The notes: generated by a model from the sequence alone, not told the origin. Positions 43,021 through 56,765 are shown, numbered from the stretch's first letter. The stretch is 64,000 bases of DNA from Myxocyprinus asiaticus (GCF_019703515.2 NC_059346.1:16833001-16897000), one strand, 5' to 3'. Made by a program: numbers and translations.

Positions 43021-43396
43021 TGTGCCACCACCCTCCTCTCACCATGTTTTACCATGGTAATTTTTTTGTAATTATAGCAGATCTCAGTGACTCTTCAATA
43101 TTTGAATCCCCAACCTTCAGCATTTAAGTTAGTAGCCCTTTTTTGACCACTGATCCATGTTGTGTGGATGTTCAGAAATAGCAAGAAAATTATTTATGAG
43201 CTTTACCATTGCACAGAACAGGTGCTTGCTCATCTGCAATTCGCCTATAAGACGTTTCCACTCGGATGTCAAAAGGACATTCAGGAGATGTCTTTGAGAC
43301 ATTTATGATTTAGAATGTAAGTAAATCTGCTCTTTTTTTTTTTTAAGATGTCAATCAAATGTTAACTAGAATGCAATGGTTTCCAGCTGAAACACC

Positions 43397-43645
43397 CTTA
43401 AAGGGATAGTTCACTCAAAAATAAAAATTCCCTAATCATTTACTCATCCTCATGCCATCCCAGATGTGTGACTTTATTTCTTTTGCTAAATACAAGATCC
43501 CTTACAAGATTTTACAAGATTTTTAGAAGAATATTTTAGCTCTGAAGGTCCATACAAAGCAAGTGAATGGTGATCAGGCCTTTGAAGCTCCAAAAATCAC
43601 AAAGGCAACATAAAAGTAATCCATTTTACTCCAATGGTAATATAT
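43397..43645. mobile_element. Left half of a foldback element
   Basis: Starts 'TTAAAGGGATAGTTCACTC', followed by the family sequence 'CATGCCATCCCAGATGTG' and 'AAGTGAATGGTGATCAGG'. It ends abruptly, with no mirror half. Confidence 0.75.
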
Positions 43646-44345
43646 GGGTGCTTCTCAATCGGAAGGCTACAGCCTCGTTAGGCTGTATATCTCAGCTGCC
43701 ATGTCATCAAGCATTGTGGAAGGCCATCTCAATTGTGAGGACCCTTGGAAGGCAGCCTCGTTTCGCAGCCTTCGTTTGCCATATTTAAGAGGATGCATCA
43801 AGTGCATCCTTCGTGGCTTCAGTCACCCGCAATCCCTTGCACATGTCCTAAATTATTTAAAAAAGTGGCAGAAAACGAATGGCGTGACAGAGGAGATGGA
43901 AACCTTTATGACGCAGTCATGCACACTTTTCTTTCTCTTCAAGTTTTTATTTGCATTTGCAGCAATGCCAGTATGTAGAAATATAAAAAGGGCAAGTAGT
44001 TTAGACAATACAACAAATTAGAAGATACAAAGCACAAAAAAGAGAAAGAAATAAAAGGGCAGTTACATGAATTTGAAAAGCTTTAAACGTTTTATAGTTT
44101 TTACAATTCTAGGGTTCTGTATTTTTTGTATTTGAAAGGCTTTTTTGAGTGACTCTAGCTCTGTGGATAAAACATTTTACTAAAATAATTTAGAGATTAA
44201 GGACATATTTCTAATTTTCTGAATTATATAGGTTTTCTAAACAAAGTAAAATATCACATGATTCTAAGCATATGAATTGCCATGTACTTACTAGACCGTC
44301 TCATTCTAGCACTGAATGCTGAGGAGGGGCCTAGCCCACAGCCTC
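43646..44345. repeat. Repeat-like sequence, class unknown
   Basis: 'GGGTGCTTCTCAATCGGAAG' opens a block rich in AGGC/GCCT motifs, resembling a fish non-autonomous DNA element. The right end ('GCCTCAGAAGGACTTG') may mirror it, but I could not prove terminal repeats. Confidence 0.35.
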
Positions 44346-44462
44346 AGAAGGACTTGTCTAGGAAACTGTTCAGAAATGGCTCAACCATCACACTGAATAT
44401 GGTCAAATTAAGATAAGGTCTATATACAGTAATATATATCCATCCATCCATCCATCTATCTA

Positions 44463-45470
44463 CAACCCCAATTCCGAAAAAGTTGGGATGGTATGAAAAT
44501 GCTAATAAAAACAATAAAGGAGTGATTTGTAAATTATATTCACCCTTTGTTATATTGAAAGCTCTACAACTAAACATTATATGATGTTTTACTTTGTGAA
44601 TTAATTTTTTTTTTTTTTTTTTTAATGTACAGTCATTTGAAATCAGATGATTGCAACACACCCCAAAAAAGTTGGGACAGTCGAGTGTCTACCACTGTGA
44701 AACATCACCATTTCTTTTAATAACACTTAAAAGCATATAGGCACTGAAGACACAAGTTTGTTACGTTTAAAAAGTGGAATTGTCCCCCATTCATTCATTA
44801 TGCAGGTCTTCAGCTGCACAGTTGTATGGGGTCTTCGTTGCCGTATTGTGTGCTTAATAATGCACCACACATTTTCAATTGGAGACAGGTCAGGACAGCA
44901 GGCGGGCCAATTTAGCACCCGCACTATCTGCTTATTCGGCCAGTATGGGGTTTGAAGTTGTCCTGCTGAAAATTCCAGGACATCCCTGGAAAAGACGGTG
45001 CTGGATGGCAGTATATGCTGCTCCACAATTTGTACATATCTGTCTGCATTAATGGTGCCCTCACAGATAAGCGAGTTACCCATGCCATGGGCACTGACAC
45101 ACCCCTGGCCCATACAGACACTGGCTTTTGGACCTGACACTGATAAAAGCTTGGATGGTCCTTTTCCTCTTTGGCCTGGAGAACAAGACAGCTGTGTTTT
45201 TCAAAAACTAATTGAAATGTGGACTCTTCAGACCAAAAAACATGGTTCCACTGTTCTACTTTCCATCTAAGATGAGACCGAGCCCAGCGAAGTCAGCAGT
45301 GCTTCTGGACAGTGTTGATGTAGGGCTTCTGCTTTGCATAGTAAAGTCTTAACTTGCATCTGTGGATGCAGCGGCGAATGGTGTTGACTAACAAAGGTTT
45401 ACTAAAGTAATCCCAAGCCCATGTTCATAATATCCATTACAGGTGAATGATGTTTTTTAAGACAGTGATG
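44463..45470 (-). mobile_element. Tc1-like transposon D, truncated at one end
   Basis: The left terminus 'CAACCCCAATTCCGAAAAAG' follows TA at 44461-44462 and 'GAAAAAGTTGGGATGG' is the family end. Transposase remnants run on the minus strand to about 45470. The right terminal repeat is not found. It lies between las1l and msn. Confidence 0.8.
44727..45400 (-). pseudogene. Tc1-like transposase pseudogene (element D)
   Basis: The C-terminal portion reads VLNWPACCPDLSPIENVWCI, with the third catalytic acidic residue in SPIENVW. Upstream pieces in shifted frames include ASVCMGQGCVSAHGMGN and, near 45380, an IRRCIHRCK-like DNA-binding stretch. Multiple frame breaks. Confidence 0.8.
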
Positions 45471-45899
45471 TCTGAGGGATCAAATCCAAAACATATCAGA
45501 GCTAGCTTATTCATGACACCAGTTGACAGTTTATGTATTTCCCAAGTATAATTAGAATTTAACTAACTTATTTCATTTAATTAATGGCCTAATTTGTTTG
45601 TTTGTAAAGCCTATAAAAAAGTTCCACTGTGTTTATTATAGGGAGAGTTTGCAGTCTTGAACCACTGCAAGTGAGAGAGTGGCATGTGTACAGGCTTCTT
45701 CAGTGATTTACATATTTTAAAATGTATATTTTTTATTTTTTAGAATTCAAGTGTGAGACATACAGTACGCTATATCGTGTTAAAGTAATTTCTTTCTATG
45801 TATCTTTTTTTCCAAATAAAGTTTTGCTTTGTGCCTCTAGTATTTTCCATACCAAACTCCAAAAGCCTGGAATTTCTGGGGAAAATGACGTCACTGCTG

Positions 45900-46323
45900 G
45901 ACTTGTGTGGGATACCCCCTCCTCACATTCCCAGAGCGCGCGCGTTCGAGCCTCGGTCTATGGGACACAAAGCAGCATATAACGGGGCCTGTGCGAATCC
46001 GGGCGGAGTTTAATCAAACGCGCTTTGGTGTGCCTCCATCGCTAGGCTGGGTGTGGTTTTCAAAACTCAGTTCCGTTAGCAGGAAATCGACTCTAGGACC
46101 ACCACCAACAAGAACATCACAAATTTAAGCGACAAACGCAGTGAAAAGTAAAACTTTGCGTTCGGGATCTGGGAGAGATTTGAGGAGAAGCTTTTCCAGG
46201 CGGGCGGTAACTGTAGTTCGCTCTTGCGCGTGGAGTTCAGCCGATGGGAAAAAGTTTGGCTGTTTGTCACTGTATCAGCTCAGTTTGTGACATCCGTGAG
46301 AGAAGAGATCAATTACTGTCAAA
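45900..46323 (+). promoter_or_regulatory. msn promoter and 5' UTR, CpG-rich
   Basis: Contrasts with the AT-rich surroundings: 'GAGCGCGCGCGTTCGAGCC' near 45933 and many CpGs that continue past exon 1 to about 47100. Typical of a CpG-island promoter without a clear TATA box. Start site not determined. Confidence 0.6.
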
Positions 46324-46335
46324 ATGCCGAAAACG
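46324..46335 (+). CDS. msn: Moesin coding exon 1 (four codons)
   Basis: ATGCCGAAAACG then donor GTAAGT, encoding MPKT. The start context 'TCAAAATGCC' has A at -3. A four-codon first coding exon followed by a long intron is the known layout of ezrin/radixin/moesin genes. Exon 2 continues in frame (phase 0). Moesin links the plasma membrane to cortical actin through its N-terminal FERM domain. Choice of moesin over ezrin or radixin rests on [20 protein letters not shown] and synteny with las1l. Confidence 0.9.
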
Positions 46336-48366
46336 GTAAGTACCCGTGTGAAACGGAAACAGTTTATTTGACTTTATGTTGTAGCAAACAAAGGTAAAAA
46401 AGATTTAACAATGCTTTCAAAAGCTGCGCATTTTTTGGTGAAACAGGAGACAGTAGCGACGCGTAGGCGCTCGAAAGGAGCGAGGATGGTCTTTCACTTA
46501 TTGGAAAGCAGTTGGCATTTTTTGGCCAACTAGTTCCCCCGGGTGAACAGTAGGCCATACGCAATGCAATGCACTATTAATGGCAAGAATTAATTATTTG
46601 GACAATGACGGATGTTCATCTGAATTCACTGAAGAACGTAACTTGTTGCGTTGCAAATTAACACGATGATTTCTCAATACTTTCGCTATATGTTGCGTTT
46701 TAAAAGTAATTGTCAACTGGACATAAAACGTAACGTGCTTTATTTTATTTTTTATAACACACCAATATATGTTGCCCCTACGGCTGTTCTGTTTGCCAGT
46801 CGCGTTTTGTGTTGTACAGGGGCCGAACCGTTACTCGGTGACGACCTGTAAATCCCCCCACCCCCAACCTCCCCAAATCTGATTGGCTTCCCATCAAAGT
46901 TCCGTGAAAAGACCGCGTCCAGTTCATTTTAGCGCCTCTGTCCTGCCGGTTTGTTCAGCGGTTTCGATGTGCTTGATAAGGGATTTTGGATTGGAAACTA
47001 TGAGGCGCGTCAGAAGCGACTGGTCTGGAACTTGCCCGTCATTATGGGAGGACCGGACGTGCTCATGGCGCAATCTTAGACAATTTTGTATGCCAAGGCG
47101 TGGTGCTCACCAAAAAAGCGCAGAGACCAACCTAAATGCGCTGTTTTTGGCTAGAGTCTCTTTTTTTTTTGGCTACACCTTGCAATGTTTTCAATTTATG
47201 AATCAGTCATAAATCATTTGGGTATAGATTACATTTCAAATCACACAAACATGGACAAATATAGCTCTCATCTTTGTTTTTCAGTGAAATGCCTTTAGTT
47301 GTTTTTATGGTTATACTGAAGATTTTCTCAAAAATAACAACACACTTGCAGGCCTATTACCAGTGCCCTAGTTAGTGGGGTGAAAGGTGGTAATGATTCT
47401 AGGAGTCCAGGGGCCCCACAACAAATTCTAAAATGTATTTTTTTTTAAAGGTAAGGGCCCAAGAGCGATGTACAGTCAGGGGCCCCAGAATTGCTTGCTA
47501 TGCCCAGCCTATTACAGAAGTCATATATTAAAATTAGTATTTCAAAGAACTTGGCCTTATAACAGGAAGTACCATCTTACTACCATGATTTGTTTTTTTT
47601 TTTTTTTTTTACCATGGTAATGCTATGCTTTTGGAAATGTCCCATTGCAATGCAATGGGTTTTGGTCATGTACTGTAGTAGTACCATGGTATTATTTTGA
47701 AATACCTTGGAGTACTATGTAAATACTGTTGTACATGAATATGATAATTCTATGCAGTACTTTTTGTAAGGGACTTTTACTCTTAAAACTGGCTTCAGTA
47801 CTCTTCTCCTTATACAGACTGGGTGAAAAATTGAAACAGTATTTAAAGATTCTTAAGAGCAGAATTATCTTACAATGTTTCAACCATTAAACTATAAAGT
47901 AACTGCAAGCATTAAACTTTATTAATACGTCACTAAGTAACATTATATAATGTTCCTAATGTATTTAAAAATGATAAAAGTTAATTTAAAATATTAGTTT
48001 TTAAATTGGCACGTATACACGGTAACAGATTTAGAGCTGGTTCAACATCAGCTGTGCTGTCAAGTTTCCACATCACTGCATATCTGCAATTTAAGAAGGA
48101 ATGTTCGTTAAATGTTGATAATAACATGGTTAAACTCCAAGTTAAAGCCCAAGTGTTAGGTTATTGAGTTTCCCCCCCCAACATAAGTCAATCACACACC
48201 CATGCAGAGCATATAGTGTTTGTATGATGGACTCAGATGCATGATGGTAAGTCACAGGATGGTTTTGCTTTGACTGTGTGTAGTCTGTCATGTTGCAGAA
48301 TGAGAAAGAGAAGCTCAGCTCAAAGGCAGATTGAGTGTGGATGTAGACAATTGTCTGAATGATATA
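46336..48366. other. msn intron 1, first 2 kb
   Basis: The CpG-rich part runs to about 47100 and may hold regulatory elements. A repeat-like block near 47360-47510 ('AGGGGCCCCA') follows. No exon seen. Confidence 0.35.
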
Positions 48367-48884
48367 GAGTCTGTTCCAAAACTTGGTGAGCTGCCTCGCT
48401 GTTTCCTGCCTACATAGGCATCTGTCTTCTATGGCAGCATTCTAACTGAAATGGAGCCTCATAAGAGACCGATTTTAAACACTTTTAATAGGTAGCAACT
48501 ACACATGTCATTCAAATAGCGCTCCTCATGCGCAGCGCATGGGAGACTCGACTCACAACTGATTTCAATACAGTGAGATGAATGGCGCGATACTCTGAGC
48601 ATAAATACGCATAGAACACACATTTTGTGTAAAATAGTCGGTTTTCTAACATATTAAACTCATTATTATCAATACTTTTCAGTATTTAATAGATTATAAG
48701 TATATTTATAAACAAAAAATGTATTTCGCTTCACCCGCCATCTTGGATTTATTTTTCCACCTAGCTCATCATGGTGTATTCTGGGATCGCCTACCCTAGA
48801 ATTTGGCCGAATTCAATTTGGCATGCCTATGATGTCTTAAAGTGCTGACTCAGGAGGCTGCTCACTAGGTTTTGGAACAGACCC
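48367..48884. mobile_element. MITE with GGGTCTGTTCCAAAAC-type termini
   Basis: 'GAGTCTGTTCCAAAACTTGG' at the left faces 'GGTTTTGGAACAGACCC' at the right, with further inverted identity (GTGAGCTGCCT against AGGAGGCTGCTCAC). Interior non-coding. No clear target duplication. Confidence 0.75.
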
Positions 48885-50098
48885 ATAATGTCACAAGTGT
48901 TTAGGCTATAAGGGCAGATTAGTTATGAAGAGTGACAATGGTTGTGTTGTAGACTCCCAACAGGTTAAAACATCCACATTATACTGCACATTACATAGTG
49001 TATACTTTTTTCGACTAGTACACTTAGGCCTCTGCGGTTCTCCTATCATCAGGCACATGAAGTGTATTTTTAGAGGTTCCTTGGATGTGCAGATGGAATT
49101 GTACTGGACTGTAAAATGAGTCAGAAATTTTTTGGGTCGTTATTGTAGACTAAAGTCTAAGAGTCTCTTTCTGAGAATGACTCAATGTTTCTGTACTTAC
49201 ACTGTGCTTACATCACTTCCTGTTTGAACATTTCCTGTTCGGGGCCAGCTAGACTTGACGCTGCCGCACAGTACCTTATTTGGAGTTTCACTGAACTGCG
49301 GTGCACACACACACACACACACACACACATAAACTCTGTCACACACACAGCTTTGTGCAGTGAGCATGAGCCCCTTTTACGCTACAGGTTTCTGTTGCTC
49401 AGAATGCTGCTGTGTATTACAACTAATGTACTAAAATGGCCTCTTTTAGAGTCAACACACTCCTTGCTCTCTCGCTCTCAAACTCTCCCTCTTCTCATAT
49501 ACACTCGCACAAATTCACCTCCAGTCATCAGTTCCTCTTAGCATACTGAGTGGGTGTTACGTGACCTCTGTAGGATAAGGTAATAGGGAGTGAGGATGCG
49601 AGAAAGTGAACAACTTATAAAGGTCACATTAACACCATAAACCATGAGTAAATATTTGTAAAATTTGTTTATGTTCTAAATTTAAAGTCAATTCTGTTAA
49701 TGGAATCACTGAAGTCCGTGTCTTTATATTTTTCTGCACTAAAGGTGAAAATGTGCAGTTTTTATCTTAAGGAGCTATTTTTACAAAATCTGACTCTTAA
49801 GAATGACTTGTTAGTAATTCAGTTGATTTAAATTAGACTTTTTGATATACTTGAATAAAACCAGTAAAATGAGGTGTTACCACATGATGTACATTTTAGG
49901 CTACAAAATATTTTAATCATGTTCTCTCTGCCATCCTATGTTCTCACACTGGTTTTAAGTTTAATTCTGTTGACAGAAGTACAGAGATGACATTCAGTAC
50001 ATATTAAAAATAACTTTAGATTCCAGACCATAATGTCTCAACTCTTTAGAACTACAAATAAATGTTATGCATTGATGCTTTATCAGCATTTGAAGTTG
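48885..50098. other. msn intron 1 stretch, no gene seen
   Basis: Contains a (CA)n tract near 49302-49329. Otherwise unique-looking, with no exon or terminal repeats. Confidence 0.35.
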
Positions 50099-50106
50099 TT
50101 CTGCAT

Positions 50107-53100
50107 TAGGGCTTAAACGATTAGTCGACGTTATCGACAACAAAAAATTGTCGACATAAATTTCCGTTGTCGAATAGTCGTTTGATCTCATTTAACGCAA
50201 CATGAGATCTTTTGAAATGCTAATGATGACGCAGGAGAGCAGCACTTCAGTTCACGCTTGATTGAGGAGAGGAAGCTCACAGTCCAGACGCACTCGAAAT
50301 TTTCCAAACAGATTTAGGTGATCTAGATTGCAAAGTATGAGGGAATTATAATACAAAATAAGTAGATATAGAAGCAGTGTCATCTTGACGTGAAATAAAG
50401 TGGAGCCGTACCTTGCGTTCCACTTGAGCAAAACTTGCCTGTCAGAGCGTCTAAAAAGGTAATACCCCGGCGTTATATCTTTAATGCATCCTTTATTAAA
50501 GTTCAAATAATAAGGAAGTGGGTTTTATAAATAAGCACACACTCCAAAACTGGCATTTCGCTGTGCGGTCAGAGCCGCTTATATGAGTCGTGTAAAAACA
50601 ACGCAAGAGAGTTTCAAACTTCTCCCGGCTGATACACAGTCTCGCGCGGAGACGCTTATCCCTCGCGCGCGCTTGCTGCAGCTAGATTATAACGTGATGG
50701 CTCGTGATGTAGGGAATCATAATATATGTGTCACGGTGTGTATCTTATCTTGAAGAAAATCAACAATTCAAGCTCTATTAAGAAGAGGGAGTTAGTTTTT
50801 TGTGAGTTAAAGATGACTCGAAGTGACCAAAAAGGTGAGAGAGTGTAGTCTTAGCCCATTATACAATGCAAACAATTAAATGGTTTTAGATTGAGTCTTT
50901 TGGTTTATTTAATAAAAAAAAAAAAAAAAAAAAATTAAAATCTAAAAATCCTTAAAACAAGATACATTTACCCAGTGGTGTCTCGGGGTCATTATTTAGT
51001 GTGGGGCACAATCAGTCACTTAATAATCAGTTATTTGACCGATCTTTGAAACATTGACGAATAAGTCATTTTGACAAAAAAGAAACAAGAATTTTTTTTT
51101 TAACATAGTGCATCAGTTTTTACTTCATCTTTGTCCCTCACATTCCCACTGTGCATGTGCCCTGTTTATTCCCTGGTATTAATATGCGTATTAAATGCAT
51201 ATTAACTGGCATCATCATCATTTACACCTGGTATTGTGCATCTCTTTTGTGTTTAGATTTTGAGTAGTGGGTATCTGATTTCATGACTGCATACATCAAT
51301 CATTACTTCATTGTGTTATTGCATGATAATAAAGCGCAAACTTGATAATAACAAAAAGAAAACACAAAAAAGCAGTGCATCATTTCAGCCAACTATGCCA
51401 ATTCAGCCAATGCATGCATTTAATAAGCGTAAACATCACGTTTAGAGCAGAATTGTCTGTTATTTTAGTGGAGTAACTGTGTTAACTGAGCTTCACAGAT
51501 GTGCTTCTCATGTTACACTTTATGTTCGCATCATGGACTATGAAGTTTTGTGAACTTGTGCATGTGTGTATGCGCTTTAACTGGCAAAGTTTAAAAACCT
51601 TGTTTTAACGCAGCGGTTGATTGACAGGTAGAAGTTTCACACTAGAACTCATTGGTTCCAATGGACTCAAACAAAGGGTGTCAAAAAATCTATCATAAAA
51701 GCCTATTTACTGTCATTTATATGCCATTATAATGGATGCTACGCCCCTCAATGCCCTAGTACTTATAAAATGAAAACAAGTATGACTGATAAAAATAGAC
51801 CATGACAGAAATTGTACAGAGGGGCAACCTCTGAACATGATGCCATACAAAAATCCCTAATAATTTAGTCTAAGCACAAAATACCACTAAGACGTGCACA
51901 TCCACGTCAAAAAGGTCAAGTGACTGAAAGTAGACCACAAATAGGCAAATCGTCAAAGGGTGTGCATATTATCTCACTAACTTAAATGAACAACATAACA
52001 AAAGTAATCAAAACGACAGACTCCCAATATTTAGCAGTCATTAATATCTAATACAAACCAATGCATCAACAACACAACACCTCAACGCAATAGCATACAA
52101 TTCAATGAAATGAGGAACGGTGCTTAACTAATCCAACCAACAGCACATTAGAAAAAATTAGCTTTTAAAACTTACCAATGAAGTTCACTACGCAGGACTG
52201 CAGTCAAGAGTGGTAACTTCCGATGCTCATGTCAACAGCTTGACATAAATATGATCGAAGCTTTTGATTGGCTCAGGGGCAAAGGCAAACTAGCCCCTCA
52301 GGCCATCGTTGAATGCTCATTGCACATGCATATGACATTCTCCAGATCTACGTTGAATAACATTAAGGATGAAAGGCTAGCCCCACGCATAGCAAATGAG
52401 AATGATTAAGTGGCTTTTATGCAACATAACTTAATAATAATAGAATATATACTTTTTTCTTGTATTATGGACAATAAACACGTTTAAGTTGCGGAAAATA
52501 TATTATTTCGTAAAATAAATGTATGATGATGCCATGCAATTTGCACAGCAGAGTCACTTCTGGTGGGGCTTAGCCCCACTTGCCCCTAATATAGAGATGT
52601 GGCTGCATTTACCTGAGAAGCAGTATATAAGATATTTAGACTTGCTTTCAGAGAATGTATCTTGAATATGAGTATATTTTGTCTTTACTGCACTGGCAGA
52701 AGTATAAACAAGTGAAAAAATACACTTATATACAAAATACACTTCAAGATACATTCTCCAAAAACAAGTCTAAATATCTTATATGTTCCTTCTCAAGTAA
52801 ATGTATCTTTTTTTAAGGATTTTTAGATCATTTTAAATGGTAACAAGACAAAAACACTTGATAACAATAGGATTTTTAGCAGTAAAAATTTTTTTAACGA
52901 ATTAAACAATAAAAATCCACGTATTTTTTCCTTTGCAATTCAGTGAGTCATTTAGAGAGATTTTTAAAAGATGATTTTGTCCACTTTATTGTTAGTAAGC
53001 ACGTTTAATATAACGAATCGAGGCACAAGCTGAATAGTCAGTTAATAACAAATGATTAATCGTTGCAGTAATTGGCGGAATAGTCGAATAATCGTTCTAA

Positions 53101-53149
53101 TAATCATTAGATTAGTCGATTATCAAAATAATCGTTAGTTGCAGCCCTA
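50107..53149. mobile_element. hAT element 3 in msn intron 1
   Basis: Ends 'TAGGGCTTAAACGATTAG' and 'TTAGTTGCAGCCCTA'. Exact 8-bp duplication TTCTGCAT at 50099-50106 and 53150-53157. Same family as hAT element 1 (29713-32334), including the internal 'AGTCTAAATATCTTATAT' hairpin. A second hAT sits inside. No transposase. Confidence 0.93.
50973..52605. mobile_element. hAT-like element nested in hAT element 3
   Basis: This 1633-bp block is absent from the sister copy at 29713-32334. It starts CAGTGGTGTCTCGG, ends AGAGATGTGGCTG, and is flanked by exact 8-bp repeats CATTTACC (50965-50972 and 52606-52613). The short weak terminal repeats and 8-bp duplication fit hAT. No transposase frame found. Confidence 0.85.
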
Positions 53150-53262
53150 TTCTGCATGACCAAATGTTGATGGGGGTGGGGGAGAGATGTTATGTTTGGC
53201 CCTGTTTCGCGGCCGGCCCTCCAGGAAAATCCCGGTTCTACCTATGGCCAGTCCACTTCTGC

Positions 53263-53949
53263 CCTGATGCCATCCCAGATGTGTATGATTGTCTTTCTTC
53301 AGCAGAACACAAATTAAGATTTTTAGAAGAAGATGGAGCTCTGTCAGGTCTTTATAATGAAAGGACAGGGGTGCCAGCACTTTGGTCCAAAAGTCACATT
53401 TAGGCAGCATAAAAGTAATCCATGCGACTCCATTTGATCAATGAATGTCTTCTGAAGCGAATCGATAGGGCTATGTAAGAAACAAGTCAATAATTAAAAT
53501 GTTTTTAACTTTAAATCGCCGCTTCCATCCAGGGCTCTGAGGCTGTTTGAAATGGCAGAACTCATAAGCACCGCTTCCGAATTGTCGTGTGAACTCGCCA
53601 ACATGCTTACTCATGCTCTCGACATGCTTATTAGTAAAGGCAGAAAGCGCTTACAAGTTAATAATGTTTTAATTATCGATTTTAGTTTTTACATAAATGT
53701 ATCAGTTTGCATCATAAGACATTCATGGATCGACTGGAGTCGTTAGGATCACTAAATATGACTAAATATGAAATATGACTTTTGGACCGTCGAAGTGCTG
53801 CCACCTGTGTGCTTCTATTATAAGAACCTGACAGAGCTCTGTCTTCTAAAAATCTTCATTTGTGTTCTGCTGAAGAAAGACAGTCATATACATCTGGAAT
53901 GGCATCTGGGTAAGAGAATTTTAATTTTTGGGTGACCTATTCCTTTAAG
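53263..53949. mobile_element. Long foldback element, left end truncated
   Basis: 'TGATGCCATCCCAGATGTG' at the left is mirrored by 'CATCTGGAATGGCATCTGG' at the right, which then ends 'GGGTGACCTATTCCTTTAAG'. The outermost left arm is missing. Confidence 0.75.
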
Positions 53950-54879
53950 CAATATTTAATGTTAATTTAAGTGAACCTGTATGTTTTTCTTAATATCAGT
54001 TGTGACAGAAGAAAACTAACTGCAGTGAGAGAGAAAAGACGAACAAGTTTTTGATGTCTTAATTGATATCTTTTCCATTTTAGCCATGGACATAACGGGT
54101 AAACAAGCATTTTCTTGTAAGAAACTTAGTCTTCTGAAGGTCAGTTCTGTAAAAGGAGGATTAGCCACGACTGCAGTCAGATTCTGCTGTCACAATAATT
54201 TGAGGAAGTATGTAGAGTCATTATCTTCAATCATACATCCAAAGGCAGGAGAGGGAGAGTTTGGCTCTCACTACCGCAGTTAGTTTGTGCTGCCTGTTAA
54301 GTGAGGTTAACATTAGAATAAACACAGAGGTATACACTGCACTTGTGGGCTTTTATCTCTCCTTGTCTGGCCACTAGAGATGGCAGCCATTTTGTCTGAG
54401 TTTGAGTGCATTTTTCAGGCCTACAAACTTGTCACGCACTTGTGCTGTGTATGTACATTTTAATTAAATTAAAACACTCTTCTAGAATTTTTTGGTTAGT
54501 GTTGTTGTCTATACTAAATTGGGGTTTAAAAGGAGAGATTGTGCTAGTTAGTTAAAATATTTGCTCTAATTGACTTGTTTTGTGGAGTAGTTGATTTTCA
54601 TGGCTTGTATACTGGTTTCAAGGTAAAGTGTTGTGTGTGTGTGTGTGTATGTGTAGGAGTGTCAGATGTGTAGGCTCATAAGTGACTGATTTGCATGGGC
54701 TGCGATTTTGCGTGTCACACAGATAGCTATAGGGTTGGGAACTGAGAACCAGTTCTTGTTCAGAACTGGTTCCTTTAAAAAAGAAAAAAAACTGGAACCA
54801 TATGATTTGCATGGCTTTGGTTCTGTGAACGGTTAAATTAAGAGTGCAATTTTTCACTGAAATTTTTTACTAAAGACTA

Positions 54880-55380
54880 CAGCGGTTAAATCAATGTCTT
54901 TTGAAGTGGTCCAATTGGTTTTGGATGATAACAGACCAAAATGTAACTCCTTTTTCACCTCAAAGAACATTTTTCTCTAAGAGTCTAAGCTTGATTACAC
55001 TTCCTAGCGCTCTGCACATGCCTCAAGCTCTGGGAAGTGTAATCGAGCTTGAAATAATGATCGTGCCTAGAGACTGCAATGGCAAGATGTACAGTGAAAA
55101 AGGAGCTACATTTTGGACTGTTATGACCCAACACCAATTGGATCGCTTAAAAGGGATTGATTTAACCACTGGAGTCTTATCAATTACTGTTATGTTGTGT
55201 TTGTGTGCTTGTTGGAGCTTAAAAGTTGTAGGCACCATTCACTTGCATTGTATGGACCTACAGAGCTATTCTTCTAAAAATCTTTATGTTCAGCAGAAGA
55301 AAGAAAGTCATACACATCTGGGATGGCCTGAGGGTAAATGATTAGAGAATTTTCATTTCTAGGTGAACTATTCCTTTAAA
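54880..55380. mobile_element. Long foldback element, left arm truncated
   Basis: Carries the family core 'CCAATTGGTTTTGGATG', 'CTTGATTACACTTCC' and 'GAAGTGTAATCGAGCTTG', and the right end 'GGTGAACTATTCCTTTAA'. The left outer arm is absent. Confidence 0.75.
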
Positions 55381-56171
55381 TAAATTGAAATTTTTTATTG
55401 ATAACTTTCTCTCTACTCGTCCACCAACTTGGGTGAATTGTTTCACCGATTGTCTTTCCCCTAAAGGATAAATGCGATGCTGCCTTTGAATCTGGCCATA
55501 ATAAGTTATCTTATTTATGTTGCTGCCTACCTTCTTCGAAAAGCCTTCACTTCGGGACTGCACCTGTGACGCCTTAAAATACTGTCTTGGTAGGCAGTTC
55601 ACTGCGTTACGAAACAGAGCTATGTGAACTTTATTGAAAGTTGCTTTGGAAGAAAAACATTTGATGAAAATAAGTGTAAATTCTATGTTTAGAACTATTA
55701 TTCTTTTCTGTGTGTAACTGTGTAAATGTCTGAGTGTCATTGTTCTGGGTGAGTGTGTCTCAGTAAAGGCAGGGTGACCGTTCTAAGAATAGCTGTAGAG
55801 AAACTCTGGGAGTCCACTGTGAAGACCACACCCCATCACATGCGCACACACACACCCTGACCAGGCAGAACTACACATTCTTAGTTCCTGTTTCATGAAG
55901 CCATTAACTATTTTTACCCTGTGAATCCACTTCAGGATAGAGAGAGTCCATTTACCTGCCGATACCATTCCACACTTATTTGCACACACAAAAACTTGCC
56001 ATTTCTGAGAGAGGATATGCTATACTGGAGCTTGTGTACATGAAATTAACTCTCCCAGACCGAGAGCAGAGTGATAAAGAGTGGAATATTGGTACAGTTG
56101 TTGAGAAAGTTCTGCTTGTTCTCTTTCTGTTCCAGATGGCTGTTGTAAGCATGTGAAACAGCAGAAGTAGG

Positions 56172-56217
<46 letters not shown>

Positions 56218-56218
56218 A
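56172..56218. repeat. (CA)n microsatellite
   Basis: About 20 CA units, slightly imperfect at the right end. Confidence 0.95.
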
Positions 56219-56599
56219 GAAAAGCTAAAACCAAATGAATCACCTCATACTGATACAACCAGTGGACACACACATTCCAAAAACACATATAACACACTAT
56301 TTCACAATCCAGCTATTTCAACCTATCTCCTCTCAAATTTCAATATGTGAACATCACTTTCTGTGCTAAATACTTAAAAACGGATGTCACTAACAACATT
56401 GATCATTCTAATGATACACCAAATTCTTGTGTATCTATGTCATTAGTATGTGTGGATATGAGATGGTATGTGACGAGAAAGAGATTTCGGTCTTTCCCCA
56501 TTCAAATAGATATGAGCTGTACTTGAATTGCCTACATAGAACATGGCTGATATTATTGCCAAGATGGCCACCGAGTGAGCTGACTTGCCCCAAAATTAA

Positions 56600-56765
56600 A
56601 ATGGAACACAAATGGATGTTTTAATTAATATCATGGTCCATCTTTTCAATACAATTGCAGTTGATAGTGCCTCAATTTAAAGCTTTAAAAAAAGGACCCA
56701 AAGGTATCATAAAAATAGCCCATGTGACTTGTGCGTTATATTCCAAGCCTTCTGAAAGAAGGCTT
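56600..56765. repeat. Fragment related to the 16021-16947 foldback
   Basis: 'CCCATGTGACTTGTGCG' and 'CCAAGCCTTCTGAAAG' match the interior of the 16021 element. No terminal arms. Confidence 0.5.
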
